Shown here: piece after piece, positions 19,458-30,365 of the stretch
How positions within the stretch are numbered: position 1 is the first letter of the stretch
Layout: every line of letters starts with the position of its first letter
Assembly: GCA_017577945.1 (NCBI GenBank)
Contig: PKQS01000009.1
Span: forward strand, 124,001 to 188,000
Length of the DNA: 64,000 nucleotides
Origin: Bacillota bacterium
GTDB taxonomy: Bacteria; Bacillota; Limnochordia; Limnochordales; ZCTH02-B6
Direction of reading: 5' to 3'
Notes under the pieces: model-generated
The model's database searches: none
What the model was told of the DNA's origin: nothing
What the model saw: only the letters and a program-made list of their open reading frames with translations
Made by a program: the position numbers and the translations under genes

Positions 19458-19922
19458 TTGGCCCGGAAGAAGTACTGCCCGGCGTGCGGAACGCGCATGG
19501 AGGCGACGGTGACGACGCACCGGGCCATCAACGCCGAGGGGCGGCCTGTGCAGTACTACAACGTGCTGCGTTTCGAGTGCCCACGCGGCTGCCCGACGGC
19601 GACGTTCGATTTCAGTGAGGCCACGCTGCATCCGCAAGGCCGCGTGCGCGGCTTCCGGCTGCACGGCGAGCCCGTGGCCGGCGGCGAGGCGGCGGCGGAG
19701 CCCGTCGGCGGCGGCTTCGACTTGGCGTACGCGATTACGGTCGTCGGGCTCGTCTTGGGCTACCTGATGTTCTCGTGGGCTTTGTTCACCACTCCGGCGG
19801 CGCCGGCTGCCAAGATCGTGCTGGCGGCGCTGCTGACCCTATCGGCTTTCTACATTTTGATCCACCTCACGACGAAGGCCGAGCCGCCGCGGCCGCGGCT
19901 GGAGCCGCCCGGCGGCGAGTAA
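19458..19922 (+). CDS. Zinc-ribbon membrane protein, unknown function
   Basis: The 154-residue protein starts with KKYCPACGTRM and continues to FECPRGC, giving a CxxC...CxxxC zinc-ribbon of about 35 residues. Two hydrophobic segments follow (DLAYAITVVGLVLGYLMFSW and KIVLAALLTLSAFYILIHL), then a short Pro-rich tail. The ribbon probably faces the cytoplasm. The TTG start is supported by GAGGTGGGGAG 4-8 bases upstream and keeps the first cysteine pair. The family is not recognised. It ends 60 bases before the ileS T-box leader. Confidence 0.72.
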   Translation: MARKKYCPACGTRMEATVTTHRAINAEGRPVQYYNVLRFECPRGCPTATFDFSEATLHPQGRVRGFRLHGEPVAGGEAAAEPVGGGFDLAYAITVVGLVLGYLMFSWALFTTPAAPAAKIVLAALLTLSAFYILIHLTTKAEPPRPRLEPPGGE

Positions 19923-19982
19923 GTCGGGTGGCGCCCCGGCGCGCCGGGTATACATCTCAACTCACCTCGACAGCGTACCTTA

Positions 19983-20251
19983 GGACAGGCGACACAGGCG
20001 ATGACGGGGACAGTAGTCGAGGCGCAAGCGGCTGCAGCGAGCCGGGGGCGGTGCGAGCCCGGCGCCGGCTGCTTCGATGAAGATCACCCCGGAGCCGCCC
20101 ACCGAAAGCGCTGAGCGCGAGTAGACTGGGCCGGCAGGCCGCCGTTACCGGCCGTACGAGGGGGACGCTCGCGCGGGCGCCGGCGCGCCGCGGGGCGTCC
20201 AACGAGGGTGGTACCGCGGGTCAAAAGCCCGTCCCTTCGGGGACGGGCTTT
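19983..20251 (+). promoter_or_regulatory. T-box riboswitch of ileS (isoleucine)
   Basis: The leader holds the parts of a tRNA-sensing T-box. Stem I begins near GCGATGACGGGGACAG. The specifier loop has GAAG-ATC-ACC with the isoleucine codon ATC at 20083-20085. The T-box core is GGGTGGTACCGCGGG at 20206-20220. The TGGT bulge would pair with the ACCA end of uncharged tRNA-Ile. A terminator follows at 20224-20251. Uncharged tRNA-Ile should favour the antiterminator and raise ileS expression. Confidence 0.96.
20224..20251 (+). terminator. T-box terminator hairpin
   Basis: AAAGCCCGTCCC, loop TTCG and GGGACGGGCTTT form a 12-base stem followed by GTTGTT. It competes with the T-box antiterminator. 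Confidence 0.92.
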
Positions 20252-20271
20252 GTTGTTCGGGAGGTAGTGGC

Positions 20272-23046
20272 ATGGAAACGAAGAGCGAAGTGAATTACCG
20301 GGACACCCTGCAGCTGCCCCGCACCGACTTTCCCATGAAGGCCAATCTGAGCCAGCGCGAGCCGGAGTTTTTGCGGCGCTGGGAGGAGCAGCGCCTGTAC
20401 GAGCGGCTGCAGGAGCTGGGCAAAGAGCAAAACCGGCCGCTGTTCGTCTTGCACGACGGACCGCCGTACGCCAACGGCGACATTCACATCGGCACGGCGT
20501 TCAACAAGATTTTGAAGGACATCGTCATCCGGTCGCACTCCATGGCCGGCTACCGCGTGCCGTACGTCCCGGGCTGGGATACGCACGGGCTGCCGATTGA
20601 GCACGCCGTCATCACGCGGCAGAAAGTCGACCGGCACGCGCTGGATCCGGTGGAATTCCGCCGGCTGTGCCGGGAGTATGCGCTCCACTACGTAAACGTG
20701 CACCGGGAACAGTTCAAGCGGCTGGGCGTGTGGGGCGACTGGGACAACCCGTACCTGACGCTTGATCCGCGTTACGAAGCGCGGCAAATCGAAGTGTTCG
20801 GCGAGATGGCCCGCCGCGGCTACATTTACCGCGGCCTCAAGCCCGTGTACTGGTGCGTCGTCTGCGAAACCGCGCTGGCCGAGGCGGAGATCGAATACTA
20901 CGATCGTCGCTCGCCTTCGGTGTACTTCACCTTCCCGGTCATCGACGGCAAAGGCCTCTTGCCCGAGGGCGCAGACGGCGCCGCGGTCGTGGCCTGGACG
21001 ACGACGCCTTGGACCATTCCTGCCAACATGGCGGTCGCCGTCCATCCCGAGCTGGTCTACGTGCTGGTGGAGAGCGACCGCGGCCGGCTGCTGGTGGCCG
21101 AGGGTCTCGTGCAGCGGGTCGCGGAGGCGACGGGCGTGAAGACGGGCGCGGTGCTGGGCCGCTGGACGGGCAGGGAGCTCGAAGGCGTCGTGACCCGGCA
21201 TCCGCTGTACGACCGGCCAAGCCCCGTGATCTTGTCCGAACACGTGACGCTGGAGCAAGGTTCGGGCTGCGTCCATATCGCCCCGGGCCACGGCCTGGAA
21301 GACTACGAAGTGGGCGTGCGGTACGGCTTGCCGGTGTTCGCGCCCGTCACCGGCCAAGGCCGCTTCACCGACGAAGCGCCGCCCTACGGCGGGATGAAGC
21401 TGGAAGACGCGAACCCGGTCATCATTGAGGATTTGCGCAAGGCGGGGCGGCTGCTGGCCGCGGGGCAGGTGGAGCACCAGTACCCGCACTGCTGGCGCTG
21501 CCGCAACCCGGTGGTCTTCCGCGCCACGAAGCAATGGTTCGCTTCCGTCGACGGCTTCCGCGAGGCGGCGTTGCGAGCCATCGACGAGGTGGAGTGGATT
21601 CCGCGCTGGGGCAAAGACCGCATCAGCAACATGGTGGCCGGGCGCAGCGACTGGTGCATCTCGCGCCAGCGGGTCTGGGGCGTGCCCATCCCGGTCTTCT
21701 ATTGCCGCCGGTGCGGCGAGCATCTCATCGACGACGAAACTATCGCGGCCGTGGCGGCGCTGGTGCGGGAGCAAGGCTCCGACGCGTGGTTCCGGACGGA
21801 GGCCAAGGACATCCTGCCGCCTGGCAAGGCGTGTCCGCACTGCGGCGGCACGGAATTCGAGAAAGAAACGGACATCATGGACGTCTGGTTCGACTCGGGC
21901 TCGTCCCACGCAGCGGTGCTGGAGCAGCGGCCGGAGCTGCACTGGCCCGCGGATATGTACCTGGAGGGAAGCGACCAGCACCGCGGCTGGTTCCAGTCGT
22001 CGCTGCTGACGGCGGTAGCCACTCGCGGCCGCGCGCCCTACCGCGCGGTGCTGACGCACGGGTTCGTGGTGGATGAGCAGGGCCGCAAGATGTCCAAGTC
22101 GCTGGGCAACGTGGTGGAGCCGCAGAAGGTGGTCAACCAGTTGGGCGCCGACATCTTGCGCCTGTGGGCGGCGTCGGTGGACTACCGCGGCGACGTGCGC
22201 ATCTCCGACAACATCCTTTCGCAGCTGGCCGAGGTGTACCGGCGCATCCGCAACACCGCCCGCTTCCTGCTGGGCAACACTTACGATTTTGACCCCGCGC
22301 GCGACGCGGTGCCGTTCGAGCAGATGCGGGCCATCGATCGCTGGGCGGTGCTGCGCTCGCGGGAGCTGGCGCGCCGGGCGCGGCGGGCCTACATGGAATA
22401 CGACTACCACGTGGTCTTCCAGCAGGTGCAGGAGTTTTGCGCCGTGGACATGGGCGGCTTCTACCTGGACGCCCTGAAGGACCGCCTGTACTGCGACGGC
22501 GCCGCGTCGCGGCAGCGCCGCTCGGCGCAGACCGCGCTGATGGAGATCTTGGTGACCCTCACCAAGATCATCGCGCCTGTGCTGGTCTTCACGGCCGACG
22601 AAATTTGGCAGTACTTGCCCGAGTCGGTGCGCGAACAGCCCAGCGTGCACCTGACGATGTGGGATCCGGTGCCCGAACCTACGGCGGAGGAAAAGGCGTT
22701 CATGCAGCGCTGGGAGCGGCTCTTGGCCGTGCGGCGCGAGGTGACGAAGGCGCTGGAGAAGGCCCGGAACGAGAAGCTCATCGGCGCGTCGACGGAAGCC
22801 GCGGTGGAGATTGCCGCGCCGCCGGGCGAGGCGGCCCTGCTGCGGGAATTCAGCGACGACGAGCTGAAGGAGATCTTCATCGTCTCGGCCGTCGCTGTGC
22901 GGGAGACCGACGGGGAGCTGTCCGTCGCGGTCAGCCCAGCGCCCGGCCAGAAGTGCCAGCGGTGCTGGCGCTACGACGAATCGGTGGGCCAATCCACCGA
23001 CCATCCGGCCTTGTGCCGCCGCTGCGTCGAAGTCGTGTCGGCGTAG
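20272..23046 (+). CDS. ileS: Isoleucyl-tRNA synthetase
   Basis: The 924-residue class I synthetase charges tRNA-Ile and edits valine. It has the HIGH-type motif in YANGDIHIGTAFNK near residue 65, the CP1 editing insert with TTPWTIPANMAV, the KMSKS motif in GRKMSKSLGN, and a C-terminal zinc site (CQRCW...CRRC). The ATG follows CGGGAGGTAGTGGC. It is controlled by the T-box directly upstream. The genes that follow (DUF5665, YlyA-like, lspA, rluD, pyrR, uraA) keep the Bacillus order. Confidence 0.98.
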   Translation: METKSEVNYRDTLQLPRTDFPMKANLSQREPEFLRRWEEQRLYERLQELGKEQNRPLFVLHDGPPYANGDIHIGTAFNKILKDIVIRSHSMAGYRVPYVPGWDTHGLPIEHAVITRQKVDRHALDPVEFRRLCREYALHYVNVHREQFKRLGVWGDWDNPYLTLDPRYEARQIEVFGEMARRGYIYRGLKPVYWCVVCETALAEAEIEYYDRRSPSVYFTFPVIDGKGLLPEGADGAAVVAWTTTPWTIPANMAVAVHPELVYVLVESDRGRLLVAEGLVQRVAEATGVKTGAVLGRWTGRELEGVVTRHPLYDRPSPVILSEHVTLEQGSGCVHIAPGHGLEDYEVGVRYGLPVFAPVTGQGRFTDEAPPYGGMKLEDANPVIIEDLRKAGRLLAAGQVEHQYPHCWRCRNPVVFRATKQWFASVDGFREAALRAIDEVEWIPRWGKDRISNMVAGRSDWCISRQRVWGVPIPVFYCRRCGEHLIDDETIAAVAALVREQGSDAWFRTEAKDILPPGKACPHCGGTEFEKETDIMDVWFDSGSSHAAVLEQRPELHWPADMYLEGSDQHRGWFQSSLLTAVATRGRAPYRAVLTHGFVVDEQGRKMSKSLGNVVEPQKVVNQLGADILRLWAASVDYRGDVRISDNILSQLAEVYRRIRNTARFLLGNTYDFDPARDAVPFEQMRAIDRWAVLRSRELARRARRAYMEYDYHVVFQQVQEFCAVDMGGFYLDALKDRLYCDGAASRQRRSAQTALMEILVTLTKIIAPVLVFTADEIWQYLPESVREQPSVHLTMWDPVPEPTAEEKAFMQRWERLLAVRREVTKALEKARNEKLIGASTEAAVEIAAPPGEAALLREFSDDELKEIFIVSAVAVRETDGELSVAVSPAPGQKCQRCWRYDESVGQSTDHPALCRRCVEVVSA

Positions 23047-23102
23047 CGGCCGCGCCTTGGTCGGTCGCCTCATGCACGGGCGCCTTCCGCCCATGCAACG
23101 CG

Positions 23103-23133
23103 GCAGCCCCGGCTTGCCCGGGGCTGCTCTTTT
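23103..23133 (+). terminator. Rho-independent terminator after ileS
   Basis: GCAGCCCCGG, a 5-base loop and CCGGGGCTGC are followed by TCTTTTC, 57 bases after the ileS stop. Confidence 0.88.
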
Positions 23134-23222
23134 CGCGCCTGGCGCCGGCGGTGATGCTCCCCGGGCGCGCCGGACATGCTACTAGCGCGGCGGGCAGCGG
23201 GCAGGCGGTGAGGCGAACCGGC

Positions 23223-23531
23223 GTGACGAAAGGGCGAGTCAACGAGGCGTTGCTGGAAAACTTGCTGCGCAAGATCGAAGGGCTGCTGACCGTGTTCGAG
23301 CGCAGCAGCGTCGCTGAACTCATCGAGCTGTACCGGCGACCGCGGCGCATGCTGTGGCTCAGCTTCGCTTCGGGCGTGGCGCGGGGCTTCGGCATCGCGT
23401 TCGGGTTTACCATCATCGGCGCCGTGTTCCTGTACGTGCTGAGCCGGGTGGCCATGTGGAACTTGCCCGTCATCGGCGAGTTCGTGGCGGAAATCGCCCG
23501 GATCGTGCGCATGGAGCTGTCGCGGCCGTAA
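23223..23531 (+). CDS. DUF5665 domain small membrane protein
   Basis: The 102-residue protein has an N-terminal helical part (NEALLENLLRKIEGLL) followed by a membrane region starting MLWLSFASGVARGFGIAFG and a second hydrophobic stretch, then a short cytoplasmic end. This matches DUF5665, a family of unknown function common in spore-forming Bacillota. The GTG start is preceded by GGTGAGG. It sits between the ileS terminator and the YlyA-like gene, 77 bases before the latter. Confidence 0.8.
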   Translation: MTKGRVNEALLENLLRKIEGLLTVFERSSVAELIELYRRPRRMLWLSFASGVARGFGIAFGFTIIGAVFLYVLSRVAMWNLPVIGEFVAEIARIVRMELSRP

Positions 23532-23608
23532 GGCGGGCCCGGGCGACCGCTCGGGGGAGGGTCGCTCGGGGGAGGACGGGAGATCGCGGCTTGAAAGGAG
23601 CGAGGCGC

Positions 23609-24163
23609 ATGGGAACTGACACGGGCGCCGGCGGCGAGCTGGAGCGGTTCCGGCGGTGGCTGGCGGCGGAGAAAGGTAGGCTGCGGCGGCAAGCCCGGGC
23701 GTTCCGGGAGCGGGCCTTGGCGGACGCGGAGACGGGCGGCATCGGGGAGCTGTCGCTGTACGACCAGCACCCGGCGGATTTGGGGAGCGAACTGGCGGCG
23801 CGCCAGACCGACTTGGGCCTGCAGCAAAATCTCGACCGGCTGCTGCGGCAGATCGACCGCGCACTGAAGCGCATCGAGGAAGGCACGTACGGGCGGTGCG
23901 AGCGGTGCGGCGGGCCCATCGAGAAAGAGCGTTTGGAGGCGGCGCCGTACGTGACGACGTGCGTGGCGTGCCAGCGCGAGGAGGAGCGCGGCGATCGGCC
24001 GGGCTCCGGCGGCCGGCGCCCACCCGAAGAAGAGCTGCTTGACCCGCCGTTCGGCCGGTCCTTTCGCGGGGGCGAAACGGGCTACGACGGCGAGGAGGCG
24101 TGGCGCGACCTGGCGCAGCACGGCACCTCCAACGCGCCGTCGGACGACCCGCGGCCTTCGTGA
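23609..24163 (+). CDS. TraR/DksA-type zinc-finger protein, YteA/YlyA family
   Basis: The 184-residue protein has a helical N-terminal half, the family motif LSLYDQHPADLGSE, and a C4 zinc finger (CERCGG...CVACQ). It belongs to the YteA/YlyA group of DksA-like proteins. B. subtilis YlyA sits in the same place between ileS and lspA and affects sporulation-phase transcription; the same role is inferred here. The C-terminal 50 residues are acidic and low in complexity. The ATG follows AAAGGAGCGAGGCGC. Confidence 0.88.
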   Translation: MGTDTGAGGELERFRRWLAAEKGRLRRQARAFRERALADAETGGIGELSLYDQHPADLGSELAARQTDLGLQQNLDRLLRQIDRALKRIEEGTYGRCERCGGPIEKERLEAAPYVTTCVACQREEERGDRPGSGGRRPPEEELLDPPFGRSFRGGETGYDGEEAWRDLAQHGTSNAPSDDPRPS

Positions 24164-24175
24164 CACGGGCCGCGG

Positions 24176-24204
24176 TTGTTGGGAGGGGGGCGGTGTGCTA
24201 GAAT
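24176..24204 (+). promoter_or_regulatory. Sigma-A promoter of lspA-rluD
   Basis: TTGTTG (24176-24181), a 17-base spacer and TAGAAT (24199-24204) with an extended TG-C lie 34 bases before the lspA GTG. Confidence 0.72.
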
Positions 24205-24237
24205 CGGCGTAGAGCCAACGGCAGGGAGGCCTGCATC

Positions 24238-24774
24238 GTGCGCTTTTCCTTGGCAGGGCTGGCGGTGGTCGTCCTCGACCAGGCCGCCAAGGCGTGGATA
24301 CGCGCGTCTATCGCGCCGGGCGAGACGTGGACCATCGTGCCGGGACTCCTTCACGTGACGCACGTGTACAACACCGGCGCCGCGTTCGGCTTGTTCGCGT
24401 CGCAGCCCCTGCTGCTCGTCGTCGCCGCGGGAGCCGTGCTGGCCTACGCGTGGGCGCAGCGCCGCTGGATCCGGCGGCAGCCGCCGGCCGTGCGCCTGGG
24501 CGTGGCGCTGGGTTTGGGCGGCGCCGTCGGGAATACGATCGATCGGCTGTGGCGCGGTGCGGTGCTGGACTTCTTGAGTGTGCCCTTTATCCCGGTTTTC
24601 AACGTGGCCGACATGTCCATTGTGGCCGGCGTCGCCATTTTGCTGGCGGTGCTCTTGTTCGGCCTCGGCCAGCCCGCCGCGGAGGACCGTCTCGCCGCCC
24701 GGGCGGAAGGCGACGCGCCGGCGGCCGGCCTGCCGGAGCATGACGAGAAAAGGGGTGATGACGTGTGGAAGTGA
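24238..24774 (+). CDS. lspA: Lipoprotein signal peptidase II
   Basis: The 178-residue membrane protease removes signal peptides from diacylated lipoproteins. It has four transmembrane segments, the N-terminal VVLDQAAKAW, YNTGAAFGLF, and the two catalytic aspartates Asp102 (GNTIDRL) and Asp125 (FNVADMS). The GTG follows GGGAGGCC. The last 25 residues are a hydrophilic Ala-rich tail beyond the usual end. The stop overlaps the rluD start by 10 bases. Confidence 0.96.
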   Translation: MRFSLAGLAVVVLDQAAKAWIRASIAPGETWTIVPGLLHVTHVYNTGAAFGLFASQPLLLVVAAGAVLAYAWAQRRWIRRQPPAVRLGVALGLGGAVGNTIDRLWRGAVLDFLSVPFIPVFNVADMSIVAGVAILLAVLLFGLGQPAAEDRLAARAEGDAPAAGLPEHDEKRGDDVWK

Positions 24775-25679
24775 TCGAGCTGCATGTCCCCCCTGACACG
24801 ACACCTCAGCGCCTGGACCGGTGGCTCGCGGACCACGGGGTCGGGCGTTCTCGTTCCTACGTGCGCAGGCTCATCGACAGCGGCCTCGTCTGGGTGGATG
24901 GCCGGCCGGCCGAGCCCAGCCTGCAGGTGCGGCCGGGACAGCGCATCGAGGTGGAGCTGCCGCCGCCGGAGGAGGACGAGACGCTGCCCGAGCCGATTCC
25001 GCTGGACGTCGTCTACGAAGATGAGGACGTTCTCGTCATCAACAAGCCTCAGGGCATGGTGGTGCACCCGGCCGCCGGACACAAAAGCGGCACGCTGGTC
25101 AACGCGCTGCTGGCTCGGGGCGGCACGCTGTCGCTCATCAACGGCGAGGACCGTCCGGGCATCGTCCACCGGCTGGACAAGGATACGACGGGCCTCTTGG
25201 TGGTCGCGAAAAACGACCGGGCTCACCTCGCGTTGGCTACGCAGCTGCGCTTGCGGGAAATGGTGCGCGAGTACGTGCTCATCGCACACGGGCGCGTCCG
25301 GTCGGACCGCATCGTCATCAAGGCGCCCATCGGGCGGCACCCGGTTCAGCGCCAGCGCATGGCGGTGGTGCCCGACGGGCGGCCGGCCGAGACGGAGCTG
25401 GAAGTGCTGGAGCGGTTTGAGGAATACACGTACATGAAGGCGAAACTGAAGACGGGGCGCACACACCAGATTCGCGTCCACACCGCGTATCTGGGCCATC
25501 CCGTCCTCGGCGACCCGCTTTACGGCCCGAAAGATACGCGCTGGGACTTGAAAGGCCAATGCCTCCACGCCCGCAAGCTGGCGTTCGCGCATCCCCGCAC
25601 GGGCGAGTGGATGACCTTCGAGGCGCCGCTGCCTGAACATATGGAGCGCGTCTTGCGCGATTTGCGCCAACAAGGTTGA
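24765..25679 (+). CDS. rluD: Ribosomal large subunit pseudouridine synthase (RluD/YlyB family)
   Basis: The 304-residue protein has an N-terminal S4 RNA-binding domain (about residues 15-62) and an RluA-type catalytic domain with HRLDKDTTGLLV; Asp138 is the nucleophile. Later motifs are LKTGRTHQIRVH and GDPLYG. It isomerises uridines in 23S rRNA, probably at the helix 69 sites. The GTG overlaps lspA by 10 bases. It matches ylyB of B. subtilis by position. Its stop overlaps the -35 element of the pyrR promoter. Confidence 0.93.
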   Translation: MEVIELHVPPDTTPQRLDRWLADHGVGRSRSYVRRLIDSGLVWVDGRPAEPSLQVRPGQRIEVELPPPEEDETLPEPIPLDVVYEDEDVLVINKPQGMVVHPAAGHKSGTLVNALLARGGTLSLINGEDRPGIVHRLDKDTTGLLVVAKNDRAHLALATQLRLREMVREYVLIAHGRVRSDRIVIKAPIGRHPVQRQRMAVVPDGRPAETELEVLERFEEYTYMKAKLKTGRTHQIRVHTAYLGHPVLGDPLYGPKDTRWDLKGQCLHARKLAFAHPRTGEWMTFEAPLPEHMERVLRDLRQQG

Positions 25680-25704
25680 CGGAAACAGAATCGTGCACTA
25701 ATAT
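25676..25704 (+). promoter_or_regulatory. Sigma-A promoter of the pyrR leader
   Basis: TTGACG (25676-25681), 17 bases and TAATAT (25699-25704) stand just before the PyrR-binding leader. The -35 box overlaps the rluD stop codon. Confidence 0.82.
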
Positions 25705-25719
25705 ACTGGAAAGGGTGTC

Positions 25720-27767
<2,048 letters not shown>

Positions 27768-28876
27768 CCCGCGGGGCGCCGGTCGCGGCCAGGACGTACT
27801 CGAGCAAGTTGTCGACCCGCCGCCGCTGGATGTCGGGTTCGTCGAACACCAGCGGCTTGGCGTTGAGCTCGAAGATCCACGGCCGGCCCCGCACGTCGAC
27901 GCCTACATCCAGCGACAGCTCCACGAAGCGGCGGCGCAAGGCTTCTTCCAGCGCCGCCGCGGCTTTTTCGGCCAGCCGCGCCACCTCGTTCGCCAGCTCC
28001 TCCGCGCCTGGGCCGAACGCTTTCTCCAGCGCGGTCAGCATCGCCATCCGCCTCCCGCCGCGCGGAACGTGCGTCGTAATTTGCCCTATTCCCGCGACGC
28101 GGGCCGCGCCCCCGGTGAACCGCCACGTCCCGTCGGGCCGCTTTTGAACCAGCAGGCGCAAGTCGAAGGGCCGCCCGTCGGCGCGCGCCAGCGGGATCGC
28201 TTGCTGCATCAGGTAGAAGCGGCCCCGGCGCAGGCGCGACACCATCGTCCACGCCTCCGCCCAGGTCTGAAAATACGCCGTGCGCGTCCGGTCGTGGACG
28301 CGGTTGTAGCGCAGGCGCCAGCGCCCGTCGGGCAGCGCGGCCAGCTCCATCATGTGGTTGCCGAGGCTGCCGCCGGCCGGCTTCAAATACACCGCGCGGC
28401 AGCGGGCCAGAAACCGGCGCAGCCCTTGTTCGTCCTGCAGCGGCGCCGTCGGCGGCACGTGGGGAGCCACCGCCGGGTCGTGCGCCAAGGCGCGGTTCAG
28501 CATGGCTTTGTTCAAGTAATGCGGGTTGAAGACTTTGTCGCCGAAGCGGTCGCCCAGCCGCCGCCGCAACAGGCGCAGCGTGCGCTGCACCCACGGGCGG
28601 TTTTCCGCCACCCGCGTGGGAACGCGGTTGTAGACCAGGTCGGGGAAGGGGAACGTGCGCATCACCCAGCGGGAGGCGGGCGTGCCCGGCGGCCCGCACC
28701 GCCACCCGCGCACGCGGCCCGCGGCCCAGTCGACGCCGTCGGGGGAGAAAACGTACACGAGGACGCCCATCTCGCTGCCGCGCCGGATGATTTGCGCAAA
28801 CGGACGCCATTGCGGCCACCGCGGCCCGCGGCACGACGTGCCGTCGGGGTAGGTCGTCAAGATGCCAAGCACCGGT

Positions 28877-30301
28877 CTAGTCACGCTCGCATCGCTCCTC
28901 GTCGGCGTCGGCCCCGTTTTCGTCGAAACCGGCCAAGTAGGCGGCGAACCGCAGCGGGCGCTGCACCGACAGCGACAGCGTCCGGACGGAGCCGGCTTCG
29001 CGGGTCATCTGCAAGAACGGCTTGGAGTTGACTTCGATGAGCCAGATGCGCCCCCGGCGGTCCAAGCCCAAGTCGAGCCCCAGTTCGCCGATGACGCCGG
29101 GAATCGTCTTCTCAATCTCGCGCGCCAGCTCGAACCCCGCGGCCCGCAAAGCCCGGTGAACGGCCGGCCAGCGGCTGCCGTAGACGCGGCGCAGCAGCCA
29201 GTCGATGCGGCAGCCCTGCCCGCCGCGGGTCAGGTTGGCGGTAAAACTGCCGGCGGGGGCGATGCGCGAGAACATTTTCGTCAGAGCCCACGCGCCGCCC
29301 GTCGTCCGCTGCATCAAGATGCGCACGTCGAACACGCGCCCGCGCCAGCGAGCCAGGGGCAAGCCTTGCTGGATAATGAACGGGCCGCGCCGGGTCAGGC
29401 GCGCTACGATCTGGGCCAGGCTCCGGATGGAGGACGCGCGCCGCATCAGCAGCGTCTCGCCGGGTTGGTAGGAGGCGACGTAACCGTCTTCGGTCCGGTG
29501 CAGCCGCACGATGCCGAGCCCGAGGCTTCCGCCCACCGGCTTCATGTACGCGATGCCGTACTTGTCGAGGAAATGCGCCAGGTCGGCCGGCCCGCGGTAG
29601 AGGGCGGTCTCGGGCAGGAAGCGGCGGAGGCGCTCGTTCTGGTACAAGGCCGTGTGCATGCGCCACTTGTCGAAAAACCCGGGTTCGTTGAACCAGCGGG
29701 GCACCGCCTGCGCCAGCCGGGTCCGGAAAGCGGCGAAGCCCTTGCTGCCCTCAGCCTTGCGCGTCTGGACACGGTCATACACCACGTCGGGCAGCGGGTA
29801 GACGGATCGGCGCCAGCTTCCTTGCGGCCGGCTGCCGACGTACGCGTAGCCGAACACTTGCCGCTGGGACCAATCGACGTCGCGCGGGCCGAATACGAAC
29901 GCCCCCACGTGGAGTCGCTGGCCCATGCGGGTAAGGGCTCGAAAGAACGGCTCGTGCTCGCCGTAGCGGGAGCCGCGGCGCGAGCGCAGCGCCAGGATGC
30001 CGACGAACGGCCCCAAGGAGAGCGTGCGCGTCGTCGGTTCGTAGCGAGCGCGCAAGGCGACGCCGCTCGGGATGCGCAGCTCGTGCAAAAGCCGCGGGTG
30101 CACCCAAAGCACCGGCGGGCCGCCGCCGGCCGGGTCCGCCTCGATGACGACGCGCCCGGCTTCCACGGACGAGCGGGTCGCCACGTGAACGGAGCCGCCC
30201 GCCGGCAAGCCCAGGCGCGCGGCGACGGAGGCGGGTATGTGCACTTCAGCCTCGGGCAGCGGGCGCCCGGCGGCTACGACGACGGGTGCGACGCCCGGCA
30301 T
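28877..30301 (-). CDS. YheC/YheD-type ATP-grasp protein (spore-associated), long form
   Basis: The 474-residue protein has an N-terminal beta-barrel-like domain (IPASVAARLGLPAGGSVHV), then LGPFVGILALR and the conserved PLPDVVYDRVQTRKAE. The ATP-grasp domain shows YMKPVGGSLGLGIVRL, QQGLPLARWRGRVFDVRIL and IEVNSKPFLQM. It is a tandem paralog of the downstream gene. The ATG at 30301 is chosen because AAAGGAG lies 12 bases before it; a TTG at 30313 would touch that site. The enzymes may join amino acids or peptides to spore-surface material, but no substrate is known. Confidence 0.9.
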   Translation of the reverse strand: MPGVAPVVVAAGRPLPEAEVHIPASVAARLGLPAGGSVHVATRSSVEAGRVVIEADPAGGGPPVLWVHPRLLHELRIPSGVALRARYEPTTRTLSLGPFVGILALRSRRGSRYGEHEPFFRALTRMGQRLHVGAFVFGPRDVDWSQRQVFGYAYVGSRPQGSWRRSVYPLPDVVYDRVQTRKAEGSKGFAAFRTRLAQAVPRWFNEPGFFDKWRMHTALYQNERLRRFLPETALYRGPADLAHFLDKYGIAYMKPVGGSLGLGIVRLHRTEDGYVASYQPGETLLMRRASSIRSLAQIVARLTRRGPFIIQQGLPLARWRGRVFDVRILMQRTTGGAWALTKMFSRIAPAGSFTANLTRGGQGCRIDWLLRRVYGSRWPAVHRALRAAGFELAREIEKTIPGVIGELGLDLGLDRRGRIWLIEVNSKPFLQMTREAGSVRTLSLSVQRPLRFAAYLAGFDENGADADEERCERD

Positions 30302-30365
30302 GGCGGGGCGCAACTCCTTTCACGGCCGCATCCGGCGCCGGCATGCGGTCCGGCGCCGGAACGCG

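Noticed and set aside
20221..23094. 957-codon open frame on the minus strand over ileS
   Set aside because: It is antisense to a certain synthetase gene, has low-complexity His/Arg/Pro composition and no known motif. Long antisense frames are common in this GC-rich sequence.
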